From an uncultured Lachnospiraceae bacterium (GTDB lineage Bacteria > Bacillota > Clostridia > Lachnospirales > Lachnospiraceae): DNA of 35,112 nt. The DNA is taken from positions 1 through 35,112 of the forward strand of contig CATJBQ010000040.1 of NCBI GenBank assembly GCA_949738465.1. The letters run 5' to 3'. Position 1 is the first letter of the stretch. Each line of letters begins with the position of its first letter. The notes under the pieces were generated by a model. The model did not search any database. It was not told the DNA's origin and saw nothing but the letters and a program-made list of their open reading frames with translations. The position numbers and the translations under genes were made by a program. Below, piece after piece: positions 8,355 through 17,378 of this stretch.

Positions 8355-9557
8355 ATGGGAAAAGAATTCCATATAGGAAAAGCGGTCCGGGTGGGAATCA
8401 TCGGCTATGGAAATATTGGAAGCGTTCACGCCAAGTGGATCGGGGACGGGAACGTAAGGGGGCTTCGCCTGACGGCGGTCTGTGACTGCGATGAGGAGAA
8501 GCGGCGTCTGGCAAGGCAGCATCATCCCGGCGTTCTGGTAACAGCCTCCTGGGAAGAACTTCTCACACAGAGTGTAACAGACGCCGTTGTCATCGCAACG
8601 CCTCATTTTCTGCATCCGCAGATCGGGATTGCGGCCTTTGGGGCGAAGCAGCATGTGCTGACGGAAAAGCCCATTGCCGTTTCCGTATCGGAGGCAGAAC
8701 GGCTGATTGCGGCGGCAGGGAAGACGGACCGGGTGTTTGCAATTATGTTCAACCAGAGGACCAATTCCCTGTTCCAAAAGGCCAGGGATCTGGTGGCGGA
8801 AGGAAAGCTGGGGGAGCTGAAGCGTGTGGTCTGGATTATCACCAACTGGTACCGGCCCCAGAGCTATTACGATTCGGGAGGATGGCGGGCCACCTGGGCC
8901 GGGGAAGGCGGAGGCGTTCTCTTAAACCAGGCGCCCCACAACCTGGATCTGCTGCAATGGATCTGCGGGATGCCGGTTTCCCTTGCGGCTCACTGTGAAG
9001 TGGGCAAATACCATGACATTGAAGTGGAGGATACGGCGGAAATTTTCGGGGAGCTTTCCAACGGCGCACGCGTTGCGTTCTTAACGACGACGGGGGAATA
9101 TCCGGGAACAAACCGCTTGGAGATCAGCGGCGGGCTGGGGAAGCTTGTGATCGAGGAAGGACGTTTGCGCTGGTGGAAAAGCCAGGTGCCGGAGCGGGAA
9201 TACTGCTTTCATTCCGACGCATATGACGGCCTCCCTAAGGTAACCCTGGAGGAATTTGGGGAAGGGACGGACAGTTCCGGCCACGGAATCATCCTTCAGA
9301 ATTTTGCCGATGCGATCCTTTCCGGGACGCCCCTGATTGCCAGGGGAGAAGAAGGAGTCCGGGAGCTGATGATCTCCAATGCGGCTTATTATTCCAGTTG
9401 GAAGGGGCGGGAGGTAACGGTTCCGGTGGATCCGGATACCTTTGATGAGGCGCTGGCGCAACGGATCCAAAGCGCAGGGCCGAAAGGAGCGGTAAGAAAA
9501 GATATGTTAAATTTTTCACAAACAGAGTATCAGAAAAAATGGCAGGTAAACTGGTAA
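8355..9557 (+). CDS. Gfo/Idh/MocA family oxidoreductase
   Basis: This is a stand-alone NAD(P)-dependent sugar oxidoreductase of 400 residues. The N-terminal Rossmann fold starts with VGIIGYGNIGSVHA; the catalytic Lys105 lies in TEKP and His195 in the NQAPHNLD block of the C-terminal domain. I place the start at 8355 because AGGAGGAG lies 8 nt before it. A longer frame begins at 8286, overlapping the previous stop, but its extra 23 residues are not family-like. It is only moderately similar to the oxidoreductase half of the preceding fusion (TEKP versus TKP, APH versus GVH), so the two probably act on different positions or substrates. It is likely part of the same operon as the transporter. 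Confidence 0.9.
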   Translation: MGKEFHIGKAVRVGIIGYGNIGSVHAKWIGDGNVRGLRLTAVCDCDEEKRRLARQHHPGVLVTASWEELLTQSVTDAVVIATPHFLHPQIGIAAFGAKQHVLTEKPIAVSVSEAERLIAAAGKTDRVFAIMFNQRTNSLFQKARDLVAEGKLGELKRVVWIITNWYRPQSYYDSGGWRATWAGEGGGVLLNQAPHNLDLLQWICGMPVSLAAHCEVGKYHDIEVEDTAEIFGELSNGARVAFLTTTGEYPGTNRLEISGGLGKLVIEEGRLRWWKSQVPEREYCFHSDAYDGLPKVTLEEFGEGTDSSGHGIILQNFADAILSGTPLIARGEEGVRELMISNAAYYSSWKGREVTVPVDPDTFDEALAQRIQSAGPKGAVRKDMLNFSQTEYQKKWQVNW

Positions 9558-9577
9558 GCGGATGGGAGGAAGGAGCC

Positions 9578-10678
9578 ATGGAACAGAAAGTGGCGGTGGA
9601 TTTGAACCGGTATCTGGAGGATCTGGAACGGCGGATTCTGCCGGAGGAAGAACTGCGCCTGGAGCAGGAGTGGATTACCTTTGCGGACGGCCAATGCAGG
9701 GAGGAGGTATTTGTACCCCGGCGGAAGACGTCAAAGCCCTCCGTGGTCTGGCCCCGGGTGCCAATCAACGACGCGTTCAAGTCCTATGACCTTATGATAT
9801 TACAGCAGCTAGCCGCCTGTTCGGAGCATTTGCAAAAGGGAGACGGGGAGCTTCTCGGTATCCGGTCCAATTACGGGACGGCCATCATCCCCACGATGCT
9901 GGGGGCCGAAGCCTTTTTTCTGCCGGAGGAAGCAGATACGCTGCCGGGATGCCGTCCCTTTGCCGGGGGGAGGGAGGAGCTTCTGGGGATTCTGGAGAAG
10001 GGAGAGCCGGACTACGGGAGGGGATTTGCGGGAAAAACCTTTGAAATGGCAGAACGCTACCTGGAAGTGGTAAAGGATTATCCGAAGATCCGGCGCTTTG
10101 TCCATTATTACAATCCGGATCTGCAGGGGCCGCTGGCGCTGACGGAGATGACCTGGGGCTCAGAGCTTTACGCGGATCTGTATGAGCAGGAAGAAGCGGT
10201 GGAACAGGCGCTGGACTTTTTTACAGATATTTACATTGCTTTTATGAAAAAATGGAAAGCCCTCTGTCCGGATTTTGACGGGGAACATGCGGTGGAGTGG
10301 GGGCTTTTGCACCGGGGAGGAACGATGATCCGCAACGATGCCGCAATGAACATCTCCGGTGAGATGTATGAGCGGTTCGTAAGTCCCCGGGATCAGCGGA
10401 TCCTGGATGTTTTTGGCGACTGTATCCATTTCTGCGGGCAGGGGCACCACTATATCGACAGGGTCGGTAAGCTCCGGGGATTGTGGGGAATCAACCTGTC
10501 CCAGCCGGAGTGGAACGATATGGAGGTGATTTATCAACATACCATCGACCAGGGGATTCTGATTCTGGGGATGCCAAAGGAGGAGGTGGCCCGCGCCCGG
10601 AAAGAGGGACGCCCCCTGCGGGGGCTTGTGCACTGCGGCGCATCCCTGGCGGCCTGGGAGAATAAGGATCGAAGATAA
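9578..10678 (+). CDS. URO-D-fold protein with HxCG zinc motif (first of three)
   Basis: This 366-residue protein belongs to the uroporphyrinogen decarboxylase superfamily (UroD/MtaA/CmuA). It has HFCG (His284, Cys286) near the C-terminus and a later VHCGA (Cys353), the spacing used by the zinc-dependent thiol methyltransferases of the MtaA branch. True HemE is unlikely: no other haem gene is nearby and the N-terminus does not match. Genes of this family recur in sugar loci of gut Clostridia with unknown roles. The start at 9578 follows GGAGGAAGGAG; the frame is open further back to 9539, overlapping the oxidoreductase end. The stop overlaps the ATG of the next kinase (TAATG), so it appears coupled to the second regulatory module. 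No corrinoid protein or its activator is present, so a role in demethylation remains speculative. Confidence 0.75.
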   Translation: MEQKVAVDLNRYLEDLERRILPEEELRLEQEWITFADGQCREEVFVPRRKTSKPSVVWPRVPINDAFKSYDLMILQQLAACSEHLQKGDGELLGIRSNYGTAIIPTMLGAEAFFLPEEADTLPGCRPFAGGREELLGILEKGEPDYGRGFAGKTFEMAERYLEVVKDYPKIRRFVHYYNPDLQGPLALTEMTWGSELYADLYEQEEAVEQALDFFTDIYIAFMKKWKALCPDFDGEHAVEWGLLHRGGTMIRNDAAMNISGEMYERFVSPRDQRILDVFGDCIHFCGQGHHYIDRVGKLRGLWGINLSQPEWNDMEVIYQHTIDQGILILGMPKEEVARARKEGRPLRGLVHCGASLAAWENKDRR

Positions 10679-12435
10679 TGTTTTACAAGTGCCCGGCAAT
10701 GGAGTACAATGAAGGCATGGAGAATTCATTTATTTACAAGATTAAAAATAAAATCATGCTGATGATCCTTTTGGCCAGCATCCCCTGCCTGCTGTACGCC
10801 CTCTATTCCTCCTACCGGTACTACAACTATGCCAGGAATATGATTATCGAGGAGAAGGAAGCGCTGGCGGAGGAGATGACCCAGAACCTGAATTTCCAGT
10901 TGGGCTACTATGAAAATATCACGCTGACCACCTATTTTAACGAGACGATTCTGGACTACATCAACGGCGGCGATTACCAGGAGAAGAATGCCAATGTGGA
11001 GGCGTATCTGAAGGGAATCGTGAATTCGGAGCGGAACGTGGAGGCTGTGGTGCTGGAGCTGGGGGATACCCGCTACGAGGACGGCTACCGCTACCATAAC
11101 CTGGAGGAATACCTGGACCGGCACAGGGAGGAGGTTCTTGCCAAAAAGGGAAAGGTGGTGTGGTTTCCCACGGAGACCATGTCTGCCCGGTATCACTCGG
11201 ACCTTAGCACCTTCGCCCTGGCCCGGGCCATCAATTCCAGGGACGGGACGGTGGGAACGTTATGGATGTTCTTCCCGGCGGAATCCATCTCGGATTTTCT
11301 GCGCTACCGGCGTCTGGAGCAGGAGGGCATCGATTTCTATATTCTGGCAGACAACCGGATGATTATCTGCTGTAACCGTCCGGGGCGGGACGGGACCTTT
11401 ATCGAGGAGGAGGACCTGCCAGGAGAGCCCCTTGTGGTGACCAGGCAGTCCAAGACCACCAAATGGTATACCACCGTTGTTATTGATCCCCAGGTGGTGT
11501 TCGGGCCGGTGGAGGAGCTGCAGCGGGTGATCCGCATCCTCACCTTTTTGTCGCTGCCGCTTCTGGTGCTGATTTATCTGTACATGACGAAAACCATTTT
11601 CCGGCCGGTGCAGGAGCTGTCCTTAGGGATGAAAAAGGTGTCCGGGAAGGAATTTGAGAAGATTCCCATTAAGCCCAGGGCAAAGGCCGGCCATACCGAC
11701 GAGATGGACATGCTGATGGAGCATTACAACCTGATGATCGACGAGATCCAGCGGCTGATGCTGGAGGTGCGTGAGGAAGAAAAGGCCAAGAACGAGGAGA
11801 AGATGAAAGCATTGTCCATGCAGATCAGCCCCCATTTTGTATTCAATACCTTAAATACGGTCCGCTGGATGGCCATTTCCAACAAGCAGACCAATATCAA
11901 GCGTATGATCGAGAGCCTGATCGCGCTGATGAAGTGCGTTACCTATACGAAGAAGGAAGAAATCACCGTGTCGGAGGAGATTTCCTTACTGGATTCCTAT
12001 ATTTATATCCAGAAGATGCGCTTTGTGAATTTCGAAGTGTGCTATCAGGTGGAGGAGGATACAAAAAGCCTCCGGATGTTAAAGCTTTTGCTGCAGCCGT
12101 TGGTGGAAAACTGCATTTTACATGCATTTTCGGGGCGGAAGCAGGGGGGCATCATAATGATCCGGATCTGGCAGGCGGAGGATGTTTTACAGATCCGGAT
12201 CCAGGACAACGGGGCGGGCTTTGATCCCGGGGAGCTTTTGGACTTAAAGCAGGAGCGGGACCCGGAGGGAGAGCATGTGGGGCTTTCCAATGTGGTGCAG
12301 CGGATCTGCCTGACCTATGGCAGCGCATACGGGCTGGAGGTCGAGAGCAGGAAGGGAGAGGGAACCACGGTGCATTTACGGCTGCCGGTGGTAAAAGGAG
12401 AAGCAGATGATTCGAGTTGTGGTAGTGGAAGATGA
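10678..12435 (+). CDS. YesM-type sensor histidine kinase (second)
   Basis: This 585-residue membrane kinase starts the second sensing module. Its first transmembrane helix spans about residues 26-44, followed by an extracellular dCache-like sensor and a second helix at about 287-306. A HAMP region follows, then a long coiled-coil rich in Glu and Lys (REEEKAKNEEKMKAL), the phosphorylation motif ISPHFVFN with His386, the N-box QPLVENC and a GLSNVVQR G-box. The start ATG at 10678 overlaps the previous stop and has a modest AAGGA upstream; ATGs at 10699 and 10717 are alternatives. It overlaps its response regulator by 29 bp. Its sensor domain is unlike that of the first kinase, so a different ligand is likely. 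Confidence 0.9.
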   Translation: MFYKCPAMEYNEGMENSFIYKIKNKIMLMILLASIPCLLYALYSSYRYYNYARNMIIEEKEALAEEMTQNLNFQLGYYENITLTTYFNETILDYINGGDYQEKNANVEAYLKGIVNSERNVEAVVLELGDTRYEDGYRYHNLEEYLDRHREEVLAKKGKVVWFPTETMSARYHSDLSTFALARAINSRDGTVGTLWMFFPAESISDFLRYRRLEQEGIDFYILADNRMIICCNRPGRDGTFIEEEDLPGEPLVVTRQSKTTKWYTTVVIDPQVVFGPVEELQRVIRILTFLSLPLLVLIYLYMTKTIFRPVQELSLGMKKVSGKEFEKIPIKPRAKAGHTDEMDMLMEHYNLMIDEIQRLMLEVREEEKAKNEEKMKALSMQISPHFVFNTLNTVRWMAISNKQTNIKRMIESLIALMKCVTYTKKEEITVSEEISLLDSYIYIQKMRFVNFEVCYQVEEDTKSLRMLKLLLQPLVENCILHAFSGRKQGGIIMIRIWQAEDVLQIRIQDNGAGFDPGELLDLKQERDPEGEHVGLSNVVQRICLTYGSAYGLEVESRKGEGTTVHLRLPVVKGEADDSSCGSGR

Positions 12436-13978
12436 GATGCTGGTGCGGATCGGCATGAAAATGTGTATCAGTGAGTACGATCCGCAGCTTACGGTGGTGG
12501 AGGATTTTTCCAGCGGGGAGGAAGCGTTGGGGTATTTCCGGCACAACCGTGCGGACGTGCTGGTGACGGATATCCGCCTTGGGGGGATGAGCGGGCTTGC
12601 GCTGATCGGGCAGCTTAAGGAGGACGGTGGCCACGAGGGGATGGTGACCATTATTTTAAGCTGCTATGAGGATTTTTCCTATGCAAAGGAGGCCATCGCC
12701 CTGGGGGTCAGCAGCTATGTGCTCAAGCATGAGATCGGCGAGGAGGAGCTGCCCCGGCTGATCTTAGAGCAGTATCAGCAGAAAAGGGCCAGGGGTGTGC
12801 CGGGGATCCTGGACTATATGGAGGATGGACAGAAGGAAGGAGCCGCAGGCTTTGGGGAAGCCTTCCTGCTGGCGGCCTTTGTGCTTAGGCGAAGCGGGGC
12901 GGTCAGGAACACCACGGGAGAGGAGATCAGCCTGGAAATTCTGCAGGAAATCCTGCAAAAGCATCTGAAGGATGAAGGATTGGGGGAATGCTTTGCCTAT
13001 CACGGACAGCAGGTTTGCGCCATTTTCCGCTTTGAAGAAAAGGGGCAGCTCTCCGGGAGCCGGGAGCGGATCCTGCGCTTTTTCCGGGAGGCGGCTTCCA
13101 GTGTGGAGAATTATTTTAACCGGAACCTGTATCTGGCAGTATCAAAGCCTTATTTTGACCTGAAGGAAACGCGGGAGGCGTACCAGGAGGTCCTGGAGTG
13201 GGCGCAGCAGAGCTTCTATTATGAGAAGCCCCATTGCCTGTGGGTGGAGGATGCTTTAGCGAGGCAGGCGGCCGGGAACGAAGCCGTCCCGGAAGGAGAG
13301 GCGGAAGGGGGGCGCCCCCGGGAGGAGCTGCCGGAATGGAAGCTTTCCCGGGAGGAGCTGTTTCGGGAAGCCTGGTATCAGAACATGTGTCATGAGACGG
13401 GGCTTTTCTTCCGGCGGTGCCAGGCCAGGGCCTGGCCGGTGAAGGAGGTTCGGTTTCAGGTGATCAGGCACCTGAACGAGCTGGAGCTTTCGCTGGAACA
13501 GAATTACGGGGGCCTTACCTTCGGAGAACTTTTCGGGGAGGAGCCCTATCTGGATTTCCGGCAGGTGGAGGAATTCGATTCGGCCGAACAGCTACAAAAG
13601 GAACTTTTTCGTATTTATAAGGCCCTTGTGACAAATTTGGAGAACCGCAACGACAGCTTTTCTGCCATCGAGCAGTACATCCGGGAGAATTATGACCGGC
13701 AGATTACCCTGGCGGACATGGCGGAGCGGTTCCATATGAATGCCGTGTACTTCTGCCAGTATTTTAAGAAGAAAAAGGGAATCACCTATCTGCAGTTTTT
13801 GAACCAGATCCGTATGGAGGAGGCGAAACGGCTGCTGCAGTCCGGGGAGTGGTCCGTGGAGCAGATTGCGGAGAAAACTGGCGTCGGCAATGCTAATTAT
13901 TTCGGCAGATTGTTTAAGAAAACTACCGGAATGACGGTGGGAGAGTACAAAAAACTGAATATTGTGAACAAATCTTAA
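12407..13978 (+). CDS. YesN/AraC-type response regulator (second), long linker form
   Basis: This 523-residue response regulator is about twice the size of the first one. The receiver domain (1 to about 120) has E8-D9, phospho-acceptor Asp55 in VTDIRLGG and a Lys in YVLKHE. A middle region of about 280 residues, with weak matches to the usual YesN linker, contains a charged Glu/Gly/Pro-rich stretch near residues 285-315. The C-terminal AraC domain (about 420-520) has the NAVYFCQYFKKKKGITYLQF and GNANYFGRLFKKTTG signatures. It very likely controls the promoter immediately downstream, where three TGTGAACA direct repeats and a palindrome are found; the first of those repeats lies inside the 3' end of this gene. 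Confidence 0.9.
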   Translation: MIRVVVVEDEMLVRIGMKMCISEYDPQLTVVEDFSSGEEALGYFRHNRADVLVTDIRLGGMSGLALIGQLKEDGGHEGMVTIILSCYEDFSYAKEAIALGVSSYVLKHEIGEEELPRLILEQYQQKRARGVPGILDYMEDGQKEGAAGFGEAFLLAAFVLRRSGAVRNTTGEEISLEILQEILQKHLKDEGLGECFAYHGQQVCAIFRFEEKGQLSGSRERILRFFREAASSVENYFNRNLYLAVSKPYFDLKETREAYQEVLEWAQQSFYYEKPHCLWVEDALARQAAGNEAVPEGEAEGGRPREELPEWKLSREELFREAWYQNMCHETGLFFRRCQARAWPVKEVRFQVIRHLNELELSLEQNYGGLTFGELFGEEPYLDFRQVEEFDSAEQLQKELFRIYKALVTNLENRNDSFSAIEQYIRENYDRQITLADMAERFHMNAVYFCQYFKKKKGITYLQFLNQIRMEEAKRLLQSGEWSVEQIAEKTGVGNANYFGRLFKKTTGMTVGEYKKLNIVNKS

Positions 13979-14022
13979 AAATGTGAACAAAGAAAACCGC
14001 AAATATCCTAAGAATGTGAACA
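13963..14022 (+). repeat. Three direct repeats TGTGAACA, candidate regulator sites
   Basis: TGTGAACA occurs at 13963-13970, 13982-13989 and 14015-14022, all in the same orientation, 19 and 33 bp apart, just upstream of the binding-protein promoter. AraC-type regulators typically bind direct repeats spaced by about two helical turns. Binding by the adjacent regulator is inference. Confidence 0.6.
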
Positions 14023-14032
14023 CCTTGCCTAA

Positions 14033-14069
14033 TTTTCAATGGTTGAAAAGAAAAGAAGCATGTTATACT
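14033..14069 (+). promoter_or_regulatory. Promoter with overlapping palindrome, second sugar transporter
   Basis: TTTTCAA-TGG-TTGAAAA (14033-14049) is a perfect inverted repeat whose right half contains a possible -35 box, TTGAAA (14043-14048). An extended -10 box, TG-T-TATACT, lies at 14061-14069. The 15-bp spacer is shorter than ideal, which fits a regulated promoter. The start codon at 14101 is preceded by AAGGGGAAGG. Confidence 0.6.
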
Positions 14070-14100
14070 TGAGATACCAAAAACGAAAGGGGAAGGTTCT

Positions 14101-15471
14101 ATGAAAAAGAAAGTATTGTCACTGATGTTAGCAGGCGCCATGACGGCGGCGCTCCTTGCAGGCTGTGGAGGCGGCGATGATGCCAAGGATCCGGCAAAGG
14201 ATCAACAGGAGACGCCTAAGGAGGACGAGAAGCCCGAAGATGGCGCCCAGAAAGATGACACTCAGGGAGATCAGGAGGGACAGGACAGCCAGGCAGGAGG
14301 AGAGATCGGGGGCTCTCTGGTGATCTGGGAGCACACCGACCAGTTTACGGAGCCGCTGAAGGCTGTAGTGGCCGGGTTCAATGAGAAGTATCCGGATGTG
14401 GAGGTAGAGATTGAGGTGAAGACCTCCGACCAGTACTACAACCTGCTGCAGACCGCCATGCAGGCCGGAGAGACGCCGGACGTGTTCTGGACCAACGGTC
14501 TTGCCACTACCCATTATAAGTCCTATGTAGAGGGCGGTTATATGATGGATCTGACGGACAAGGTGGATTTCTCCCTGTATGAGGGTACCACGGCCATGAA
14601 CATTGTAACCATGGAGGACGGTTCCATCTATTCCACGCCCACCGCTGAGACCGGCGGACGCTGTGTGTACTACAATAAGGACATTTTTGAAGAACTGGGC
14701 CTGAAGATTCCTGCCAGCTTTGATGAGTTTGAAGCAATTCTGGCGAAGATCGCCGAGACGGACTATACGCCCATCGCGTTCTGCGCCACCGATCCCTGGA
14801 CGGTACTGTTCCAGTTTGAGCCGGTCTTAAACGGCATGAGCGTTGACTGGGTACAGGATTATGAGAAGAACGGGACCGTGAAGGTCAATGACGAGCGCGT
14901 GGTTGCGGCCTACAACAAGATGCTGGAGTGGGCGGATAAGGGGTACTACGGAAACGGCTACCTGGGCGTGGACGGAAGCGGCGCGCTGCTGGCGTTCTCC
15001 AAGGGCGAGGCTGTGATGTGTATCGACGGCACCTGGAATGTGGCGGTCATCGATGAAAACAATCCGGATCTGAACTATGGCGCGTTCCAGGTTCCCACTG
15101 CCACCGGGGATCAGCCCATGGTTGGAACCAATAGCTGCGGCTACGGCGTCAGCGCCGATACCGAGAACCCGGATGCGGCCCTGGCATTTGTCAACTACTT
15201 TGCAACGGTAGAAGCACAGACCATCTGGGTCAATGCCTTAAGCTCCATTCCCTGCACGCCGGCTGTGGTATCCGAGAATCCGGTGGCAAACGAGATCGCA
15301 TCCTTTGATTACCTCACCGAGAGTTATTACAACATCCTTGGCTATCTGGCCAACCCGGATGCGGACGAGACGGCGACTTCCGTATGGGAGGCCGATCAGT
15401 GTAAGGTATTTGCAGGCGCCCTGGGCGTACAGGAGTTCGTTGACAGCTTACAATCCCTTCTGGTCGAGTAA
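14101..15471 (+). CDS. Sugar ABC transporter substrate-binding lipoprotein (second, CUT1)
   Basis: This is a 456-residue binding lipoprotein for the second importer. The signal peptide ends in lipobox LAGC with Cys22, followed by an acidic Asp/Gln/Lys-rich linker to about residue 65. The mature protein has the family-1 layout: LVIWEHTDQFTEPL, then NEKYPDVEVEIEV, and a hinge region around TPDVFWTNG. It resembles the first binding protein in architecture but the sequences differ, so the ligands probably differ. The gene is followed by a terminator before the permeases; such partial terminators are common and raise binding-protein levels above permease levels. Confidence 0.93.
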   Translation: MKKKVLSLMLAGAMTAALLAGCGGGDDAKDPAKDQQETPKEDEKPEDGAQKDDTQGDQEGQDSQAGGEIGGSLVIWEHTDQFTEPLKAVVAGFNEKYPDVEVEIEVKTSDQYYNLLQTAMQAGETPDVFWTNGLATTHYKSYVEGGYMMDLTDKVDFSLYEGTTAMNIVTMEDGSIYSTPTAETGGRCVYYNKDIFEELGLKIPASFDEFEAILAKIAETDYTPIAFCATDPWTVLFQFEPVLNGMSVDWVQDYEKNGTVKVNDERVVAAYNKMLEWADKGYYGNGYLGVDGSGALLAFSKGEAVMCIDGTWNVAVIDENNPDLNYGAFQVPTATGDQPMVGTNSCGYGVSADTENPDAALAFVNYFATVEAQTIWVNALSSIPCTPAVVSENPVANEIASFDYLTESYYNILGYLANPDADETATSVWEADQCKVFAGALGVQEFVDSLQSLLVE

Positions 15472-15513
15472 GGGGATCAGGCAGGATTTAAGAAGAATCA
15501 GGTAGAATCACCA

Positions 15514-15549
15514 AAAAAGAGGGAGAGGTTCACACCTCACCCTCTTTTT
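15514..15549 (+). terminator. Hairpin terminator/attenuator between binding protein and permeases
   Basis: A 15-bp stem with one mismatch (arms 15514-15528 and 15535-15549) has a 6-nt loop and ends in a run of T. No clear promoter is seen between it and the permease gene, so partial read-through is the likely way the permeases are expressed. Confidence 0.8.
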
Positions 15550-15593
15550 CTTCCCGCACATGCTGCGGCAGATGGAAGTTAGGAGGGATTTTT

Positions 15594-16499
15594 TTGAAGA
15601 AAAAAAAGAAAAACAGGACCCATTTGTTTTTTATCGCGCCGGGTTTTATTTTGTACACGGTTTTTATGATGATACCGCTGGCCTTTGCCTTTTATTACAG
15701 CTTCTTTGACTGGAGCGGTATCGGCCCCATGAAATTTATCGGTCTTGGGAATTTTACCAAGCTGTTCACAAGCCCCCGGGTATCGGCCACCTTTTTCTCG
15801 GCCCTGGGAAATAATTTTAAATACCTGGCCTGCGTGATGCTGATTATCACGCCGATCCAGATCTTTTTCGCCTATATTTTGTATATCAAGGTCCGGTTCC
15901 ACAAGTATATCCGTTTCATGCTGTTCCTGCCTTACGTGATCAGCACTTCCATCGTCGGATTTTTTGCCATTGTGCTGTTTGATCCCAACGTGGGGGCCTT
16001 AAATGAGATCATCGGAAATCTTTTTGGCAAGGCCCACAAGCTGGCCTGGCTGGGGGATCCCAACCTGGTGTTCAAGATCTTTGTGGGGGTGATTATCTGG
16101 CAGTGTATCGGCTCCGGCATGATGATCTTCTATGCCAATATGCAGGAGATTCCGGAGGAAATCGTGGAGGCCAGCGTCATCGACGGCTGCGGGGAGTGGA
16201 AGCGGTTCTGGCGGGTGGTGCTTCCTATGCTGACCTCCTCATTAAAGACCAATATCACTTTGAGCGTGATCTACGCCATGACCATGTTCGACCTTCCCTA
16301 TGTGCTGGTGGGGCCCCAGGGCGGCGCTACCGGGAAGCTGGACTTCATCAATATGGTGTTCTACCGGTTTGCCTTTGGGGGCACCTATTTCGGGGAGACC
16401 TCCATTGGCTTTGGTTCGGCCATCAGCGTGGTCATGTTTGTGATTATTTTCATCCTGACCCTGGTCACCAAGAAACTGTTGAAGAAGCTGGATTATTAG
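15594..16499 (+). CDS. CUT1 ABC transporter permease (second importer, first subunit)
   Basis: This is a 301-residue permease with a very basic start (MKKKKKNRTH) and hydrophobic helices, the first at about residues 10-30. The EAA loop is VEASVIDGCGEWKRFWRVVLP (Glu192), in which the second Ala of EAA is replaced by Ser. The TTG start at 15594 follows AGGAGGG by about 6 nt. It forms the membrane pore with the next gene, and no dedicated ATPase is encoded nearby. The gene lies downstream of the hairpin terminator, so its expression should be lower than that of the binding protein. Confidence 0.92.
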   Translation: MKKKKKNRTHLFFIAPGFILYTVFMMIPLAFAFYYSFFDWSGIGPMKFIGLGNFTKLFTSPRVSATFFSALGNNFKYLACVMLIITPIQIFFAYILYIKVRFHKYIRFMLFLPYVISTSIVGFFAIVLFDPNVGALNEIIGNLFGKAHKLAWLGDPNLVFKIFVGVIIWQCIGSGMMIFYANMQEIPEEIVEASVIDGCGEWKRFWRVVLPMLTSSLKTNITLSVIYAMTMFDLPYVLVGPQGGATGKLDFINMVFYRFAFGGTYFGETSIGFGSAISVVMFVIIFILTLVTKKLLKKLDY

Positions 16500-16511
16500 G
16501 AGGGCGCGGAC

Positions 16512-17369
16512 ATGATGAGACAAAAAAGAGCGAGGAAGATCGAGGGCTCCGGCGCGAAGGCCGTAAAAAACGTGATTTCGGCGGTGCTGGTGCTGTATAC
16601 CCTGATTGCCATTTATCTGATAGGCTCCACCGTTTTGAATTCCTTTAAAACCAAGTCGGAGCTGATTAACAATACCATGGGCTGGCCCAGGTCCTTTACC
16701 CTGGAGAATTTCCGGCAGGTGATCGTGGAGGACCATTTCCTGGGGTATCTGGGCAACAGCGTGATCCTGGTGGTGGCTTCGGTGATCGTGCTTTGCATCG
16801 TGGCCTCGATGCTGGGGTACGCCCTGGCCCATTACCAGTTTAAGGGGAAGGCGCTTTTGGAAAATTATTTTCTGCTGGGGCTGATGTTTCCCATCCAGCT
16901 TGGGATTCTGCCGCTGTTTGTGATGCTGTCCCGGCTGCATCTGACCAATACCCTGCCGGGGCTGGTACTGATCTATGCGGCCAACCTGTCCTTTTCCACG
17001 GTGCTGTTTACCAACTTTTTCCGTGGGCTGCCGGGATCGGTGCTGGAATCGGCAAGGATCGACGGGGCCAATGATTTCCAGGTGTATATCCGGATCGTGA
17101 CGCCCATTTCCAAGCCGGTAATCTCCACGGTGGCGCTTATCAGCTTCATCCAGATCTGGAATGATTTCTTTATGCCGCTGGTATTTCTGACCAAGACCCG
17201 GGTGAAGACGCTGACTCTGGCGGTATACAGCTACAGTGCGAATTTTTTGGCAAACTGGAATAAAATTTTTGCGGCCATTACCATTGCCTTGATCCCCATT
17301 GTGATCATCTATTTCCTGTTCTCGGAGCAGATTGTGGACGGATTGACCGGCGGGGCCGTGAAGGGTTAG
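16512..17369 (+). CDS. CUT1 ABC transporter permease (second importer, MalG-type subunit)
   Basis: This is the second permease subunit, 285 residues. The first helix at about residues 20-40 follows a basic N-terminus. The extracellular stretch contains the family segment FTLENFRQVI, and the EAA loop reads LESARIDGANDFQVYIRIVTP (Glu179). Two ATG codons, at 16512 and 16515, follow a GGAGGG site. It is 12 bp downstream of its partner and 9 bp upstream of the next URO-D gene, so they are clearly one operon. A long antisense frame covers the same DNA but has no features of a gene. Confidence 0.92.
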   Translation: MMRQKRARKIEGSGAKAVKNVISAVLVLYTLIAIYLIGSTVLNSFKTKSELINNTMGWPRSFTLENFRQVIVEDHFLGYLGNSVILVVASVIVLCIVASMLGYALAHYQFKGKALLENYFLLGLMFPIQLGILPLFVMLSRLHLTNTLPGLVLIYAANLSFSTVLFTNFFRGLPGSVLESARIDGANDFQVYIRIVTPISKPVISTVALISFIQIWNDFFMPLVFLTKTRVKTLTLAVYSYSANFLANWNKIFAAITIALIPIVIIYFLFSEQIVDGLTGGAVKG

Positions 17370-17378
17370 GAGGTTTTT

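Noticed and set aside
9578-10678. True uroporphyrinogen decarboxylase (hemE)
   Set aside because: No haem genes are nearby, three divergent copies lie in one sugar locus, and the HxCG motif points to the MtaA-like branch.
10678-13978. Second two-component system as a VanRS equivalent for the vanG genes
   Set aside because: The kinase and regulator are of the YesM/YesN sugar type (AraC output domain), 14 kb from vanG, and directly followed by a sugar importer. VanR has an OmpR-type output domain.
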